In this document: in pieces, positions 45,985 through 58,689 of the stretch
Layout of the letters: each line of letters opens with the position of its first letter
How positions within the stretch are numbered: the stretch's first letter is position 1
The notes under the pieces: model-generated
What the model saw: only the letters and a program-made list of their open reading frames with translations
Told to the model about the DNA's origin: nothing
Databases searched by the model: none
Position numbers and translations under genes: made by a program
Assembly (NCBI RefSeq): GCF_048564905.1
Contig: NC_133021.1
Coordinates: forward strand, 23,847,597-23,911,596
Length of the DNA: 64,000 nt
Origin: Vicugna pacos
Taxonomy: Eukaryota > Chordata > Mammalia > Artiodactyla > Camelidae
Direction: 5' to 3'

Positions 45985-48094
45985 TTGAGGATGAAAAAAA
46001 AAAGATATACATATATATATATATATATATGTATTTCCCTTTCACTTATATGATTTTATTTTCAATTGCCCACTAGGTCGTTAGGACATAAACACTAAGT
46101 TGTTCAGACTTTACCACTTAATGACCAGAAGTGCTAGGTCTTTCTTTTGGCCTACGGGCACTGAGAATGCCATAAACAGAACAAACTTGAGAACACACCT
46201 GTATACACCAATGGCTGCAGCCCACACTCCTCAAGTCCAGACACACACATTCTAAACGCTTGTGAATATGCATATATTCCAGATACATTCCAATACACAA
46301 GTAGGTTCTAAATGTATGTCAATATACATGTGTATTCCAAGGAGAACTCCCCAGTTACCTCATCTCAAATGTCTCAAAACTCAATTTCTTATTTCTTCCA
46401 CCAAACCCAGTGTCAGTGCGACTTCCAGTAACATCTTTTTCAATCCCCACCACTTCTCCCCATTAACTGTCCCAATCCACCCCCACCATGGCATTCTCTT
46501 GATGCATAATACAGTGATTTTTTACCTATGCTACATTTTATTATAAAGATAAAATGAAATAGATGAACCCTAATCTCAAATTATGGGTTTATCATTTTTA
46601 GGGGAGAATATTTATTTTTCACTTCTTTCATGTCTTCGTATTTAGAAAAAGCAGTCAAGATAAGGTAGAGAAAGTACCCAGCCGGGTGATGAATAAGAAT
46701 TTTTTTTTAAGGGAAATTCTCCTTGATTTAGAAAAGAACAACATTTTAAAATGTTGCCTCAAAGGAAACATTCTAGAGGCAGAAATTTCATTAAAATGAG
46801 TCTTGATAGGATGAGGCCATCCCATAATAATAAATTTGAGCCAGTCTCTGTTCTAGCCATGAGCCCAGCCCCACTCAAATAGCTGAGTCTGTGGGTGGCT
46901 TAGAAGACAAGTGCAACATTTGACCTTATAAAGCAAAAATCAAAGGCAGATAATGCTTTGAAAAGAAAAAAACCCAACAACATTCATTGTATCTATTTTC
47001 CCCTGAGAGCATAAGCACCTGAGAGTGAAAGATAGCCAACTATTACCAGGCAAAAAACTTTGATCGAAAATTGTTTTTCACTTATTTCTCATAATTAAAG
47101 CCGAAAACCACTAGAAGTTATTTCCTCTCTTATTTCGCTTTCTTGTTTTTCTCGGCAATATTTGCTCTATTGAATAAAGATGTGTTCCATCATGCATTGT
47201 AATATTTATGGGACTGCTCTCCTGAGATATAAGGCAATGTGATTTTTCTCTCTCAAGAAGGGGAACTTGTTATTCACGAGGGCAGTTGGTTTGCCATTAA
47301 AAAGAAGCCAATCCATTCAAATGGGGCTGTGGGCTCCGGCTGGGTGAGCGTTGCTATCACCAGCCCTCAACATACCTCAAGACCTAGGCGGCCCTGTAAA
47401 AAATTTAGTATTGTAATGAAAGCATACATCAGAAGGCTAAAAAGAAATGGTAACTCAGAGGAAGGCCATAAAATATTTGGTTAATGCTAAAAACTAGGGA
47501 GCATTACAGGTTGCATGTATTCATCTAATAGAAAAACAAGTCTACATGATGAGATTTACAATCAAGGCAGCAAAATATAAGTGAACTCAAAATTGGGGCT
47601 TTTTGGATAAGCAAGAAATCTAATAAAAAAGCACATTTGACAAAGGAACAGCACAGTTAAGCGTATTTATATTTCTCTGTGAAAGTACTTTCTCGGTTTA
47701 TTCTCCTTGGCCAATGTATACATTTTTGGGCAGTGAACTAGGGGAAAATCTATAGGCTGACATATATTGCAGCATTTTTGGGAGATGAATTTTGCCACCC
47801 GGTTGACGTTTATAATAACTTATAATTCCAGCATTTTCTAGACTACACAATCTCACCAGCACCCCCAGACACTCCGAATAAACATAACCTGATTTTTCCA
47901 ACACCATTGCTAAAAATAAAAGGACCACACAGGGGGAGTATCTTTCATGATCACAAGAACTATTGGAACAGGAAGTTTTCCTTAAATTCATTTCATTCAA
48001 AGCCTTTTGAAAATTAGCACTTCTCCATGGAAGACCACAGAACACTGGAGCCAGAAGGAATATGCGGGCATAGAGTCACTGGCTTGGAAATATA
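45985..48094. other. Mostly unique noncoding DNA
   Basis: (TA)n at 46011-46030. The rest shows no repeat family. 47080-47400 is a stretch of balanced composition with TAATTA-like sites and no repeat signature, discussed as a finding. Confidence 0.45.
46011..46030. repeat. (TA)n microsatellite
   Basis: Ten perfect AT units following an ACATAT lead-in. Confidence 0.9.
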
Positions 48095-48440
48095 CTATTT
48101 TTTTTTTAAATTACAATGCTGTGTTAGTTTCAGGTATACAGCAAAGTGATTCAGTTATCCATGTATGTATATTCCTTTTCATATTTTTTCATTATAAGCT
48201 ATTACAGATATTGAATATAGTTTCTTGAGCTGTATAGTAGGTCCTTGTTGTTTACCTATTTTATATATAGTGGCATGTGTATCAGTTAATCCCAAACTCC
48301 TAATTTATCCCTCCCCACTCACTTTCCCCTTTGGTAACCATAGTTTGTTTTCATTGTGTTTGAGTCTATTTCTGTTCTGTAAATATGTTCATTTGTATCA
48401 TTTTTTTTAGATTCCACATGTAAGTGATATCATATAATAT
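48095..48440 (-). mobile_element. Artiodactyl-type L1 3' end, antisense
   Basis: A T-run at 48099-48107 (the A tail on the other strand) is followed by 'acaatgctgtgttagtttca' with 'ggtatacagcaaagtgattc', 'tgtatagtaggtccttgttg', 'taatcccaaactcctaattt' with 'atccctcccc', and 'attccacatgtaagtgatat'. It is better preserved and longer than the 26.6 kb copy. Confidence 0.88.
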
Positions 48441-51400
48441 TTGCCTTTAGGCAAAGGGGATACCCTGTTTTTGCAGCCCGCCCTCTGCCCCAGTTTGCAG
48501 GAACAATGAGCTCCCAAAGGGGAATGAAACCATTCAGGAGTCATTTTGGTGTTCTTTTCTAGAAGCAGAGTGTCAAGAGCTGATAAAGTCAGCTAGGCAT
48601 GGACACAGGGTATTTTGGGACAAGTCCACTGTATTCTGTAAAAATAAGATCAAGAAAATTCAGAATGTCAACCGTTTAATCTTTTGAAATGTAATCCTGA
48701 AGTTTCTGGTCCAGTCCATTACCTCACACAGGATGACAGTTCATCCCGGTTTGCCCAGGGCTTTCCCAGTAAGAAAACTGGAAGTCCCAGGTCCTGGGAA
48801 ACCCCTCTCTGCTGGCCAAGGGGGACAGGGCAGTTACTCTACCCTCCACGTAACATTATAAAATTGCTCCTGCTGGCAGCTAACCTCCCCTCCCTTTGAA
48901 GTGACTCAAACGACAGTCATCCAGCAACCGATGAAGAGCCCGGATGAAAAATACCTGTCAGAATCGATGCACCACCTGAAGGAGGTGGAGGAAACCTGGT
49001 GTTTCCTAAGTCATCATCAGAATGTGTCCTGAACATATGAACACCACTAGCTGACGATGCTCTAGATGGGGCTGGATCTCATCTTTTAGGTAGAAAGGGG
49101 TACTCAAAGCGTTTAAAGACACAGGGAGGCAAACTTGAAGTTACTGTTTCAATGATCAAAAGGTAAAGTCATCACAAATAACAAGATGTGTGAAGTATAA
49201 ACTCATACTGTTTCACTGTTCATAGTTTTAAAATACTTAACTCCCATTCTGGCAACAGACAACATTACAATCGTTTCTATCACACTTGAAAATATACTAA
49301 GATTCAGAGCCCAGGCGCAGGTCTGGCTGATTGGCTGTGCCAACGTGGGGTGGGAGGGGGTCTGCCCTCTATGAAAAGAGAAAAGTGCTTTTTTTCAGGA
49401 TTCCTCAAAGCTGCAACCTCCTTCCTTTCAAATAGTCTCCAACACTCAGAATTACTCTCCAGGAAGTAGATGGAGACGTGTGTTTACCCATGTTTCTACC
49501 TCCTCTAATGATAGGATTTCCATTTTTGAAGTAGAAGATCTGACAAAGAAGAATTACGATTTGTCCTGGTAATCCTGTGAAACTCTTGGGCTCATTTCCA
49601 CATTTGAAGAATACTCACTCTGTCTCAAATGTGGCTATTCCTTTCTTTAAGGAAACGGCACTGGTCTTCTGCGCTTATCTTTAACATCAGTAGCTGAGGC
49701 AACTGCTGGTGCTCCCAATGGCTTTGTGCCACCTTCTCCTCTTTGTAAGTTTCCTGTTCATTACCTCCCCCACCCCTATCACCCTGGCCCCCTCCTTTCT
49801 CTGCATCAGCCTTCCAGAAATGCCTCTGGAGGTCCCATGGAAGACCCTGAGTGTTAGAGACTGTCAGCACCAAAGCCTGATGGAGAGCCACCCGAAAGAC
49901 ACACGTGGGTTCTTGGGGAAACAATGGGTTTGTTTTGTAGATAGCAGACATGATGAAATAGCACATCTGAACCTCCATCAGTAACCAAGGGAACTAAGTG
50001 GAGCCATAGGACAATTCCTCCCGCACACATCTGCACTCACGGGGCCAGTTACAACGCCGCCCTGGACAGATGACACAACTTTGCTGAGCTGCGGGGTTAT
50101 TCCTCTGCAAAATGGTCCTAAGCCGTCCCCTTAACCGCCCCAGACAAGTCTTCACCGTGTTCTCAAGATGCTTACATTTTAAGCAGAAATGTTAGCACGA
50201 ATTAATGGGGCTAGTCCTCTGCAGAGCCATGTAATGGATTCCCTTCATTTTATAACACATAAATAGAATGACTGGAAGCATTGCATAAGGCTAAACAAGG
50301 CAATGCGAATTTATTTTCTAAACAAAAGTATGGTAATAATTGGTGTTTTTGAAGCTCTCTTGCTAGGATTAAATTGCCTTTCAGAAGCAAATAAGGTTGT
50401 CTCCACCATTCCCAAGGATGCCCACCAAAACCATTACAGCATTTCTAGCAACCCACACTCAGCTTTAACATCACAACCTACAACCATTAGCCCTATGGCA
50501 GTTCCAAGCTGCACGCTGTCATCAGATGAGAAGAGTCCACCCAAAGAATCTTCTCTCACCAGGCGGTTTAACCAGCTCTCTGCAATCCCTCAGCAGTCAA
50601 AATCAACACATCTCTGCAGGTGGTACCCAAAGAAGCAAAACAATCATTCTTTAAAACCAACCCCTCTCCGTAGGAGGGCACCTGACATGAAAACACACAA
50701 GAATTTCACGTCGACTCTGTACTAAAAAGCTCCTTTGCGCTCTAAACCCAGACGGCTTTAGCTACACAACCCACTGATGTTTCAGCCTCTGTTTCTTCTT
50801 AATTGGACTGTTGGTGAGCCTCACACTTAGCTTAATGGGCTCTTCAGAACACAGCCACACTGCACACTGTGAATCGCCAGCCTGCTCGCCTACCAATGAG
50901 AGCACTCTATCCCGCACTCATGTCAGCGCTTGTCAACAGACAGAACCACAACTTCACTCCCAGCTCTGCTGACAACCGGGGCTCCCGTCACTGTCTCCAG
51001 AGAAATGTTTGTACGTCTGCCCTCCCAGATCCCCTACAAATCAACAGAAAGCTGCAAAATCTGGTCCAGGTTTTTTTCTGCTGATTTTCATCAAGAGATT
51101 AACTGGAGGAGGAGGTGATGGAGGGAAGAGGGAAGGAGAACACAGGAGATGCTAAATTTCCCTCCATGTGTTATTAAAACAAAATATCTTCTGCCAGTTT
51201 CCACACCTGGTGTATTCTTAAACATCAGTTTTCAGAAAAATCTGATTTAGGGTTTCACTTTCAGAAAACGTATTCAGCCTTCCAGGCACTGCTATTTATA
51301 TCCATTTTCCTTGAAATGACTTGTGGATTGGCCCCTATTAGCTAGAATCTTCTTCTCGCTTTTGTGCCGAAAGGCTCCGTATGGGAGCAGGCATCTCGGG

Positions 51401-52725
51401 CATCAGTAAGTCCCCTTCCTCTGGAGGAAAAGCATCAGCCTTGAAGAGGAGGCCAGGATTCCACAAATAAACTGTGATGTTCGTAGCATCTGCTTCTCCC
51501 CTTGTCACCTGAGGTCTCCAGAGAATCCAACACCGGCTCAGGGAGGAAAAATAAAATTCCACTGCAAGAAGAGTCCACTTGTCAGGGCAGAGAGCGTCTT
51601 ATCAGTGGGCCGTGGGGTCAGTGAGTCATCAAAAAGCTGTGTTTCTGTACCTTTCATCATGTCTCCACTGCTGAACAAAGTTCAGGAGCCACCTGTCAAG
51701 TCCCTCACTTTTCTTGTCCACAAGAAGCTCCTCCCCATTTCAAATGCTTTTCTTTTTCACCCTCAGAAAGTAAAAAGGAGACATTAAAAAAAAAAATTCT
51801 GGAACAGTCTTTTTTTCCCCCAGATGACAGAAAAGAGCCAAATGATTTTTAACATCCTGACTCTAGACATGTGTCTCTTAGTGAGATACAAGGCACCCTG
51901 ATTCAAGCCTAGAGGCCACCCCTGTAGTATCGCCTTGCACGAGATCAGTTATCAGGGACTGAAGGTGATTATTTCAGGTAATCAGGCAGAAATAGTTATA
52001 CAGAGCTGAAATCACTGGCTAGGAAACATAACACGCTCAGAGTCAGTGATTCACTCAGAGAACAGCTCAGAATTGGTCCTGGGGATTTTTTCCCCCATCA
52101 CTGTCTCCCTAGCAAACATCAGGGAGTACACAGTGGATACCCAAACATCTGATTTCTTCAGCCAATATTTACTACTTGACTCCTGTGCATAAGGCAAGGT
52201 GTGAAGCTCAGACACTCGTCCAGCTCAGCTTAAGTTCACTGCCCTCAAGATACTTAGATGACAGCAGAGTATCTGGCAAAAGCAAGCTACCTTTCTCACC
52301 TCTGCAAATACTAATCAGTCGCACTCACTCTCCAATGCTTTCAGGGCACAGCCTGTGACCTAGCACGTTTCTGACCCTGGGGCTGCATTAAACATGCAAA
52401 GCACAAAGCTCTGAATTTGGGGTCACTCTAAATCACCCAGAGAGCCTGAGATCCCCCGTTATGATTGCTGGCATTATGGGAAACAGCAGTTTTTGACTTC
52501 AAGGAGATCCCTGCTCAAACTTTACGTATTTAAATTGTTAATAGTAATTGCCATTTTAATATTTGACAAGATTCAAATGCACATGTCTCATCTCATGAAA
52601 GTTTTAGAGGAACCTGTGGAATGAGGTCTCTGAACTCAGTAGAACCCCAAGGGATTCTGTTGATCTCATTGAAAACAGAGATATGAGAGAGAAGGATGCC
52701 TAAGCTGTGATTTTAAGCTGTGGGA
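48441..52725. other. Unique noncoding DNA
   Basis: No gene or repeat family recognised over about 4.3 kb. The longest open frames (140 codons at 50303-50725 plus; 117 codons at 49625-49978 minus) lack a domain, signal peptide or splice context that would support a gene. Confidence 0.45.
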
Positions 52726-53232
52726 TGTGTTATAGCTAATTTTGTGTGGCAATAATGATGGGGCCATAAGGTGCCCAGATATTTGGCCAAATGTTATCCT
52801 GGGTGTGTCTGTGAGATAAGTATCTGAGGGGTAGATTGAGTAAAGCAGACTGCCTGCCCTATCGTAGGTGGGCCTCACCCAATCAGTTGAAGGCTTGAAT
52901 AGAGAACAAAAGGGCTGACCCTCCCCTCTATACACGAGTAAGTGAGAACACTTCGCTCCTTCCTGCCTAAGCTGGGACATCAGTTTTTCCTGCCTGTAGA
53001 CTTGAACTGAAACATCAGCTCTTCCTGGGTCTTAGGCCTGCTCCTTTCAGACTGCTGCTTTCTACCATGGGCTCTCCTGGGCCTCCTGTGTACTACCTGC
53101 AGATCTTGGGACTTCCCAGTCTCCAGAACTGAGTGAGCCAATTCCTTCAAATACAGCATAAATGTGTACACACACACACACACTCAAATCCTGTTGGTTT
53201 CATTTCTCTGGAGAACCCTGACTAATAATACA
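52726..53232 (-). mobile_element. Second copy of the LTR-like repeat, reverse orientation
   Basis: Nearly full length. It starts 'tagctaattttgtgtggcaa', then 'ggtgcccagatatttggcca' with 'aatgtta', 'gggtgggcc..cacccaatca' style block near 52868-52885, 'gtgagccaattccttcaaat', an (AC)n at 53168-53184, and ends 'ctctggagaaccctgactaa'. It is the reverse of the 44.7-46.0 kb copy and is uninterrupted. A fossil with no coding capacity seen. Confidence 0.75.
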
Positions 53233-53339
53233 GGATACGTAACTTTTGTTTCCTGAAAAATTAAAAGTTTTCACCTAGACTTGGTGAAAATAAAGACCTC
53301 AAGGTTCACGACGAGAGGGTTTTCCAGTCTTTAGCTTGT

Positions 53340-53570
53340 CCCTGTCCCCACTCATCATCAGAGTCATCGTCATCTTTTATTGCCTGGTGGCTTCAGGCTT
53401 ATTATTCCTAAAGCTTCGGTCTCCTCATCTGCAAACCGCAGAGAAGAGCGCACACTCATTGGGTTGTTCTGAGGAGGCAATGAGCTACCGCAGAGTCCAG
53501 AGCAGTGCCCCGTACGTGGCAGAAGCCAAACAAACGCTCATGGCTGTCATTCTTGTTATGCATAGTTTTC
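53340..53570 (+). mobile_element. MIR SINE
   Basis: 'cggtctcctcatctgcaaac', then 'gggttgttctgaggaggcaa' with 'tgag', then 'agagcagtgccccgtacgtg' with 'gcagaagcc'. Moderately diverged. Confidence 0.75.
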
Positions 53571-53944
53571 AAACAGCCATTTATTTGTAATAAAAAAAAA
53601 TTCCAGAAAGACCTTTCTGTTTTAATACCCAATTTAGAAGAACCTGGAGAGTCAAGGAAAAACCAGGAAAAGAATGTCACCAGAATTTAGGCGGAACAAC
53701 ACCCACACACGTAAAAGTAACTTTGAGCGCTCTGACATACTTTGCCTTTGGGGGAAGCAGTTTTTTAAAAAGACAAATTTTACAAGAGAAATGAAAATTG
53801 TCTGTCACTGGTTGTAAAGACCAAGGAGAAGAGGCAGCATCTGCAGAAACAAGAAACCCCTCATGTGGGGCCAGCGGGCCGCAGAGAAGGGCAGGGCATC
53901 GGTGTGGAAATTAACAACCAGGAAGGAGCCGCCCTGCGCTACGT

Positions 53945-54115
53945 GCCCAGACGATGGTTTACCCGCTTTATCTGCTTTAATTCTCATACTTCAGGAAGTG
54001 GACATTATCCTCCTCTTGCAGATGAGAGAACCGGAGACTAGAGCTTCCTTAATTCGACTTGGGATCACAGAGCTACACATGGTGGTAGCCATGATTCAAA
54101 CTCTGGTCAGCTGGA
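53945..54115 (-). mobile_element. MIR SINE, antisense
   Basis: Reverse MIR: 'tgctttaattctcatacttc', 'ggacattatcctcctcttgc' with 'agatgagagaaccggagac', 'gggatcacagagctacacat', then 'atgattcaaactctggtcag'. A 219-codon open frame spans this element and is judged a chance product. Confidence 0.75.
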
Positions 54116-54544
54116 CTCATGTCTATGGCGATTTTGTAAATTGTTACCAGAGCTGGCCAGAGTGTGTTCAGCGGGTTCTGGTTGTAAAGCGATGTGAAGC
54201 AGAGAATTCCACAGGCAGATATTTTGGGAGGAAAGTTGAGTTACCAGGTTGTCTTCACTGCAGGTCTTTTAAGAGACTTCAGTGTGCAAATGTGGATCCC
54301 AGATACGATACAGTGTCCAATGTCTGGCAGATTACAGAAGCCTCTGCATGCGTGTGTGTGCGCATGGGTGTGTGCATGTGTGACCTGTCATGGTCTACCG
54401 TTCCACAGAATAGTTTGGTAAACCCACACTTGCACCATATTGCTTCCTCCACAGCACTGAGTGCAAACTCTTTATCCTTAAAATTAGGCTTTGCTGTTCT
54501 CACCGTTTCCTCCACTCATTAACATTTTCCCTGGTTTTGACACC

Positions 54545-54700
54545 ATTGCTATTCATTCATTCATTCATTCATCCATTCATAAAATGTTACACTAGACACT
54601 ATGCCTGGGACAAAGGAAATGAATGAGTCATGGACATCTGCTGACATTTATCAGAACTTACTTCAGACCCCTATGTCTGAGAGAGAAGGACAGGGGGATA
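54545..54700 (-). mobile_element. L2 LINE 3' end, antisense, with (ATTC)n tail
   Basis: The (ATTC)n run at 54549-54580 is the L2 terminal repeat read in reverse, followed by 'actagacactatgcctggga'. This resembles the L2 reverse 'gtgccaggcactg' block. Confidence 0.6.
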
Positions 54701-56826
54701 AAAGAAGTAATTGGATGGATAAGCACTGGTTTTTTTCTGTCTGTATTCAATATCTTTGTCCCTTTCAGAGAACAAAAGGCAAAACTCAGGGCCCACGACT
54801 GAGTTAAACCCAAAGAAAGTTGATGACTTGCCCTGTTCTCCACGCAACAGACCTCACCTCATTCTAAAAGAGTATGGGGATTGCTTGTGATTTTGAACTT
54901 GGCCTGCGTCCAGGTGTCCAGACCACCCTATTACTGCTTCCCTGCAATCAATTATATTAGGTCCACAATTCCTTTGATTCCTTTCCAATCCAAATTCCCC
55001 CTTTCTGGGGGTGACTCTTGATGGTCTAGCCAGTGTATTACGGGACAGCGTATGGAATCTGGAATGACATTTCCATATGAAGCCTCTGTACGTTCCTTTT
55101 CCAGGTTCCATTCAGAGACATGTGCTATCAGTTACCACAGGAGGCTGAGGAAGTGATGGAAAAGAAGAGTCAGGGACTCAAAAGGAAGGCTCCTCACATG
55201 ACCCAGCAGGAGAGAACGTGGTCCCCGGACAACAGTCCTGATAGGTCCTAACAGATCTGATAAACTGGCTATTGTATCCGATTAGCTCAGGCTACAGTTT
55301 TCATTTACAACTGTGAATGTCATTGGTCAGTGAAATATGGCTGCTAGAGTCAAGAAGAGTGTTCTAAGTCTTGGGTAGTGAACCTAAGACTCAGGTGAGG
55401 ACTTAATGATTCTGTTTCCCTCCATCACAATCCCCCCAGCAGCTGCAGGTCCACGGGAGGCGTTTCCCTGCACTGGGTGAGACAGTCCGCCAGCTCTGGC
55501 ATGCTGGGTGGACGGGGACACTCTTCTGTCCCGACAGGAAGGAGAGAGCGTGGGGCCGGGCAGTGCTCACCCAGAGGTGGATAGCATCTGCTCTCTGCCA
55601 GGTCTCCCGGGGGAAGCCTGACCCAGGAAACAGCTCCAGCAGCCACACTCTCAGTGATCAGTAACACCCCGATCCATCCCTCCCTCTGTGCTGATGTAGG
55701 CTTTAGAATGGAAGAACTCTTGAGAAGGAGTCTGGCCTGGAGCTAATGGGAAAGAAGAAATTATAGTCACTAGTCAATAAAGGTTTCAAAAAGGAGACTT
55801 GTGAAGGACTTCAGAATCTACAGGTTGATTCGATAGCGCACAGGGAAGACATCTGTTATCAGAATGGAGGACCTGAAAGAACACTTTGTGATGGGGGAAT
55901 AAAATAAATTAAGGCTTTTTGAGAATCAAGGACAAGAAAGATGGCCAGTAATTACATAGCTTAGGCTTTAAAAAGTGGAGAAACAACAGAAATCAAAGTA
56001 CAAACATCTATGTTAGCTAGTGCCTGGCAGGAAGCTGTCAAACTCTCCCTGTATGGATGAGCAGTAGACGTGAGGACGAAAAATGCAAAGGCTGAAGAGG
56101 ATAGGACCCTCAAAATTTACAAAAGGAGACAGACAGCTAGATACTAGACAGTTAAACGAGTGAAACCAGAAATGTCACATTCCAAACCGTGGAAGACGAG
56201 ATGTTCCCTTGCAGGACCCAACAGAGCACAGGAAGTGAAAGGGGACACCTGGATTCAGGGCTACTGACCCAAAGAAGTTATTTTTATCACTTGGAAGACG
56301 CTGCTGCTGGAGCACTGTTTCCCAGGCACGTATGTGATGTGGGTCCGGCCCGCCCTGACGCATACTGTGGCTTCAGAGAATAACTCCTGCTAAAGGTCGA
56401 TGGCTTAGTGGCCAGAGAGACAGCTTTAAATACCAGAGGAAGGACCTGGAGTTTTGGGAGAGAATTCACAAATGTAGGCCTTTATTATTCTCCTATCTTA
56501 CCTTGCAGGAATCCACACTGCTGGTAAGAGGAGGCTGTTTGATTTTGTTTTAATTGTGGCAGGTTGGAGGCAAAACGATGCTCTGTGTCAACTTGTTAAA
56601 AAGACTCCCAAAGGCTCAAGCACCACAGACGATGTACAATATCAAGGATGGAACAGCTGTGCCCCAAGTTGCAAATTACTGATGCTTTGGGGGAAACCAG
56701 AACATAGTTATCAAAGACTGAACTTCCAAGTTGGTCATGGTGGTTTCAGAGTAGAAAGTGCATCTTTTTAAAATGTTGACACTGACACCATCTGGCACTG
56801 TCTGAAGGGCAATCAAATAGCTTCTA
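54701..56826. other. Unique noncoding DNA
   Basis: No gene or repeat family recognised; only short frames without motifs. Confidence 0.5.
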
Positions 56827-56904
56827 TTCCTTCCTTCCTTCCTTCCTTCCTTCCTTCCTTCCTTCCTTCCTCCCTCCCTCCCTCCCTTCCTTCCTTCCTT
56901 CCTT
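56827..56904 (+). repeat. (TTCC)n microsatellite with TCCC interruption
   Basis: About 78 bases of TTCC units, with an internal block of CTCC units at roughly 56869-56884. Homopyrimidine/homopurine, likely length-variable between individuals. Confidence 0.95.
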
Positions 56905-57044
56905 TCTTTTTTTGCATTAAGGCAGGATGTTGGTCTTTTGTTTTTAATTAAACAAAAATATGGTACTATTTTCCTGGGACAGGTACCATTTGGTTGGCCA
57001 GAAAATCTTAATAAGAGATTAAATCAACTGGAATTTGGAGATAA

Positions 57045-57180
57045 CTTTTTAAAATTTATTTATTTTGGTGGGGAGAGGTAATTAGGTTTATTTATTTATT
57101 TATTTATTTATTAATGGAGGTCCTGAGGACTGATCCAAGGACCTCCTGCATGCTAGGCACGCACCCTACCACTGGCATCA
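57045..57180 (-). mobile_element. Camelid tRNA-derived SINE, truncated head
   Basis: On the minus strand it reads GGAGGTCC..-type B-box region, 'aggacctccattaataaata', a (TAAA)n tail and 'cctaattacctctccccacc'. The tail and C-rich end are diagnostic of the camelid SINE. The tRNA head is lost beyond about 57172. Confidence 0.8.
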
Positions 57181-57574
57181 ACTCTACTCTACTCCAACAT
57201 CAGAGTAGGACCACTGTACCACAGAAACTCTCCCTGCTTTATTTCCTTTCTTAGAATGATCTCTTTCTTTCCTATCTAGATGTTGAAGACTTCTAAACGT
57301 GTTCCAAACATGCACTTCCAGGCCAAAGTCTCAGCTGAGCCCTGGAGCTCTATCTCCAGCGGCCTAATGGATGCTCCAAGGACCCCGTAAGGAGGATGAG
57401 CGTCCAGGCAGATCTGTGGCACCAGGTCAGCCTCCACCTCACCCCGCCTGCTCCTCGTTCTGAAATGACATCACCACTCATCCGAGTAGATGTTGCAATC
57501 CTCCCCATCAGATGTCTGACTTGGTGTTCTCATTCACATCACAAATGCTTCTATTTGCATTTGTTTAATTTAAT
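57181..57574. other. Unique noncoding DNA
   Basis: No gene or repeat recognised. Confidence 0.5.
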
Positions 57575-57660
57575 TTTATAAAGACTTACACAGTACTGAA
57601 TGCGTGCCAGTCACTGGTCTAAGAACTTAACGAGACCATTATCATCTTTTGCCTTCATCA
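57575..57660 (-). mobile_element. MIR-like SINE fragment, antisense
   Basis: 'gcgtgccagtcactggtcta' with 'agaacttaacgagaccatta' and 'tcatct' resembles the reverse MIR 3' block. Confidence 0.5.
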
Positions 57661-58000
57661 CCAAGAATCTCCTTACCAGTCCTCCCTCACCTCCCATCTG
57701 CTCTCTCTAATGGTGGTCAAAGCTGCTCTGCCTAGAATACAACTCTCATCACAGTACTTCCAGACTCTAAACTTCTGAAACTCCTCGTTTTCTGTACCCC
57801 TTGGCATAGCCCACAATGACCTTTTTTATCTGCTCATCACCTGTTCCTCACTCTCTTCACACCTGCTATGAAGTTTTTGGTGCAGCCACGACCAGCTACC
57901 CACCTGCCCTCACCTATCTCTTCCCTCCGCCAGTGATGGCTTTCTCTACCTGGACCCCCCACCATCCTGCAAGTTTCAACCAGGGATATGGAAGTTTCCT
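57661..58000 (+). mobile_element. Possible L2 LINE fragment
   Basis: Pyrimidine-rich sequence with L2-like order: 'ctgctctctctaatggtggt', 'agctgctctgcctagaatac', 'acttctgaaactcctcgttt' and 'acaatgaccttttttatctg'. Weak, by analogy with L2 3' sequence. Confidence 0.4.
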
Positions 58001-58689
58001 GAGAGAAGGATTTCCAAGCCTGGAGAACCCCAAAGACAAACAATAAAACCCGGAGTGGGTCTAAAACAAAAACCCCAAGGGCAAACAAATGAAACAGTTG
58101 GTTCAACAGAATGGAAGAAGACAGTTGCCAAACTTTCTTAACCATATGGTCAGACCAAAAAAATTAAAAAAAAAAGAAGGAGAAGAACCTAATATAACAC
58201 TGCAAATGATGAAGCAACGACAAACTGGAATACTTTCTCCAAGCAAAAAGGAAATGTGGAGGAATCACACAGCTGTAGTCACAGAAGCAGCTCCTGAGTC
58301 AGCCAACTCCGGGAAGACAGGCCTGGGAATCAGAGATTGATGATTTATGCTCATTTACTTACATTTGGTCTGAGTTCTCTCTGTTTTGTACTTCTAAGCC
58401 TCCCGTCAGCATCATTTCTGGTCCCACCCATTTTCAGCAAGTTTCGTACAGCCTTTTTTTTTCCCCCTCCCAATTGTCTCTTCTCTGCTTTTATAGATGA
58501 TCATGAAAAAGAATAAGAAAATGCAAGTGGAACCGCAGGCCACTTTCAGAAACGCCCACGTATGCAAATCTGAATTCCAGGAACACACACACAAGCGTCA
58601 GGCTAAGTCCTGTGAGCGAGGACTTCTGCAAACTGACTGGAGAACACAAAGGTGATGAAGACATGACCTTGAATTCAAGGACTCAGAGT
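58001..58689. other. Unique noncoding DNA
   Basis: No gene or repeat recognised. A-run at 58159-58174. Confidence 0.5.

Noticed and set aside
50303-50725. 140-codon plus-strand open frame, the longest without an assigned origin in 48-53 kb
   Set aside because: No domain or paralogue is recognised, and there is no promoter, splice or poly(A) context. A frame of this length is plausible by chance in 64 kb read in six frames.
53863-54522. 219-codon plus-strand open frame
   Set aside because: It reads through an antisense MIR and a GT-rich simple stretch, and the peptide is compositionally patchy with no domain.
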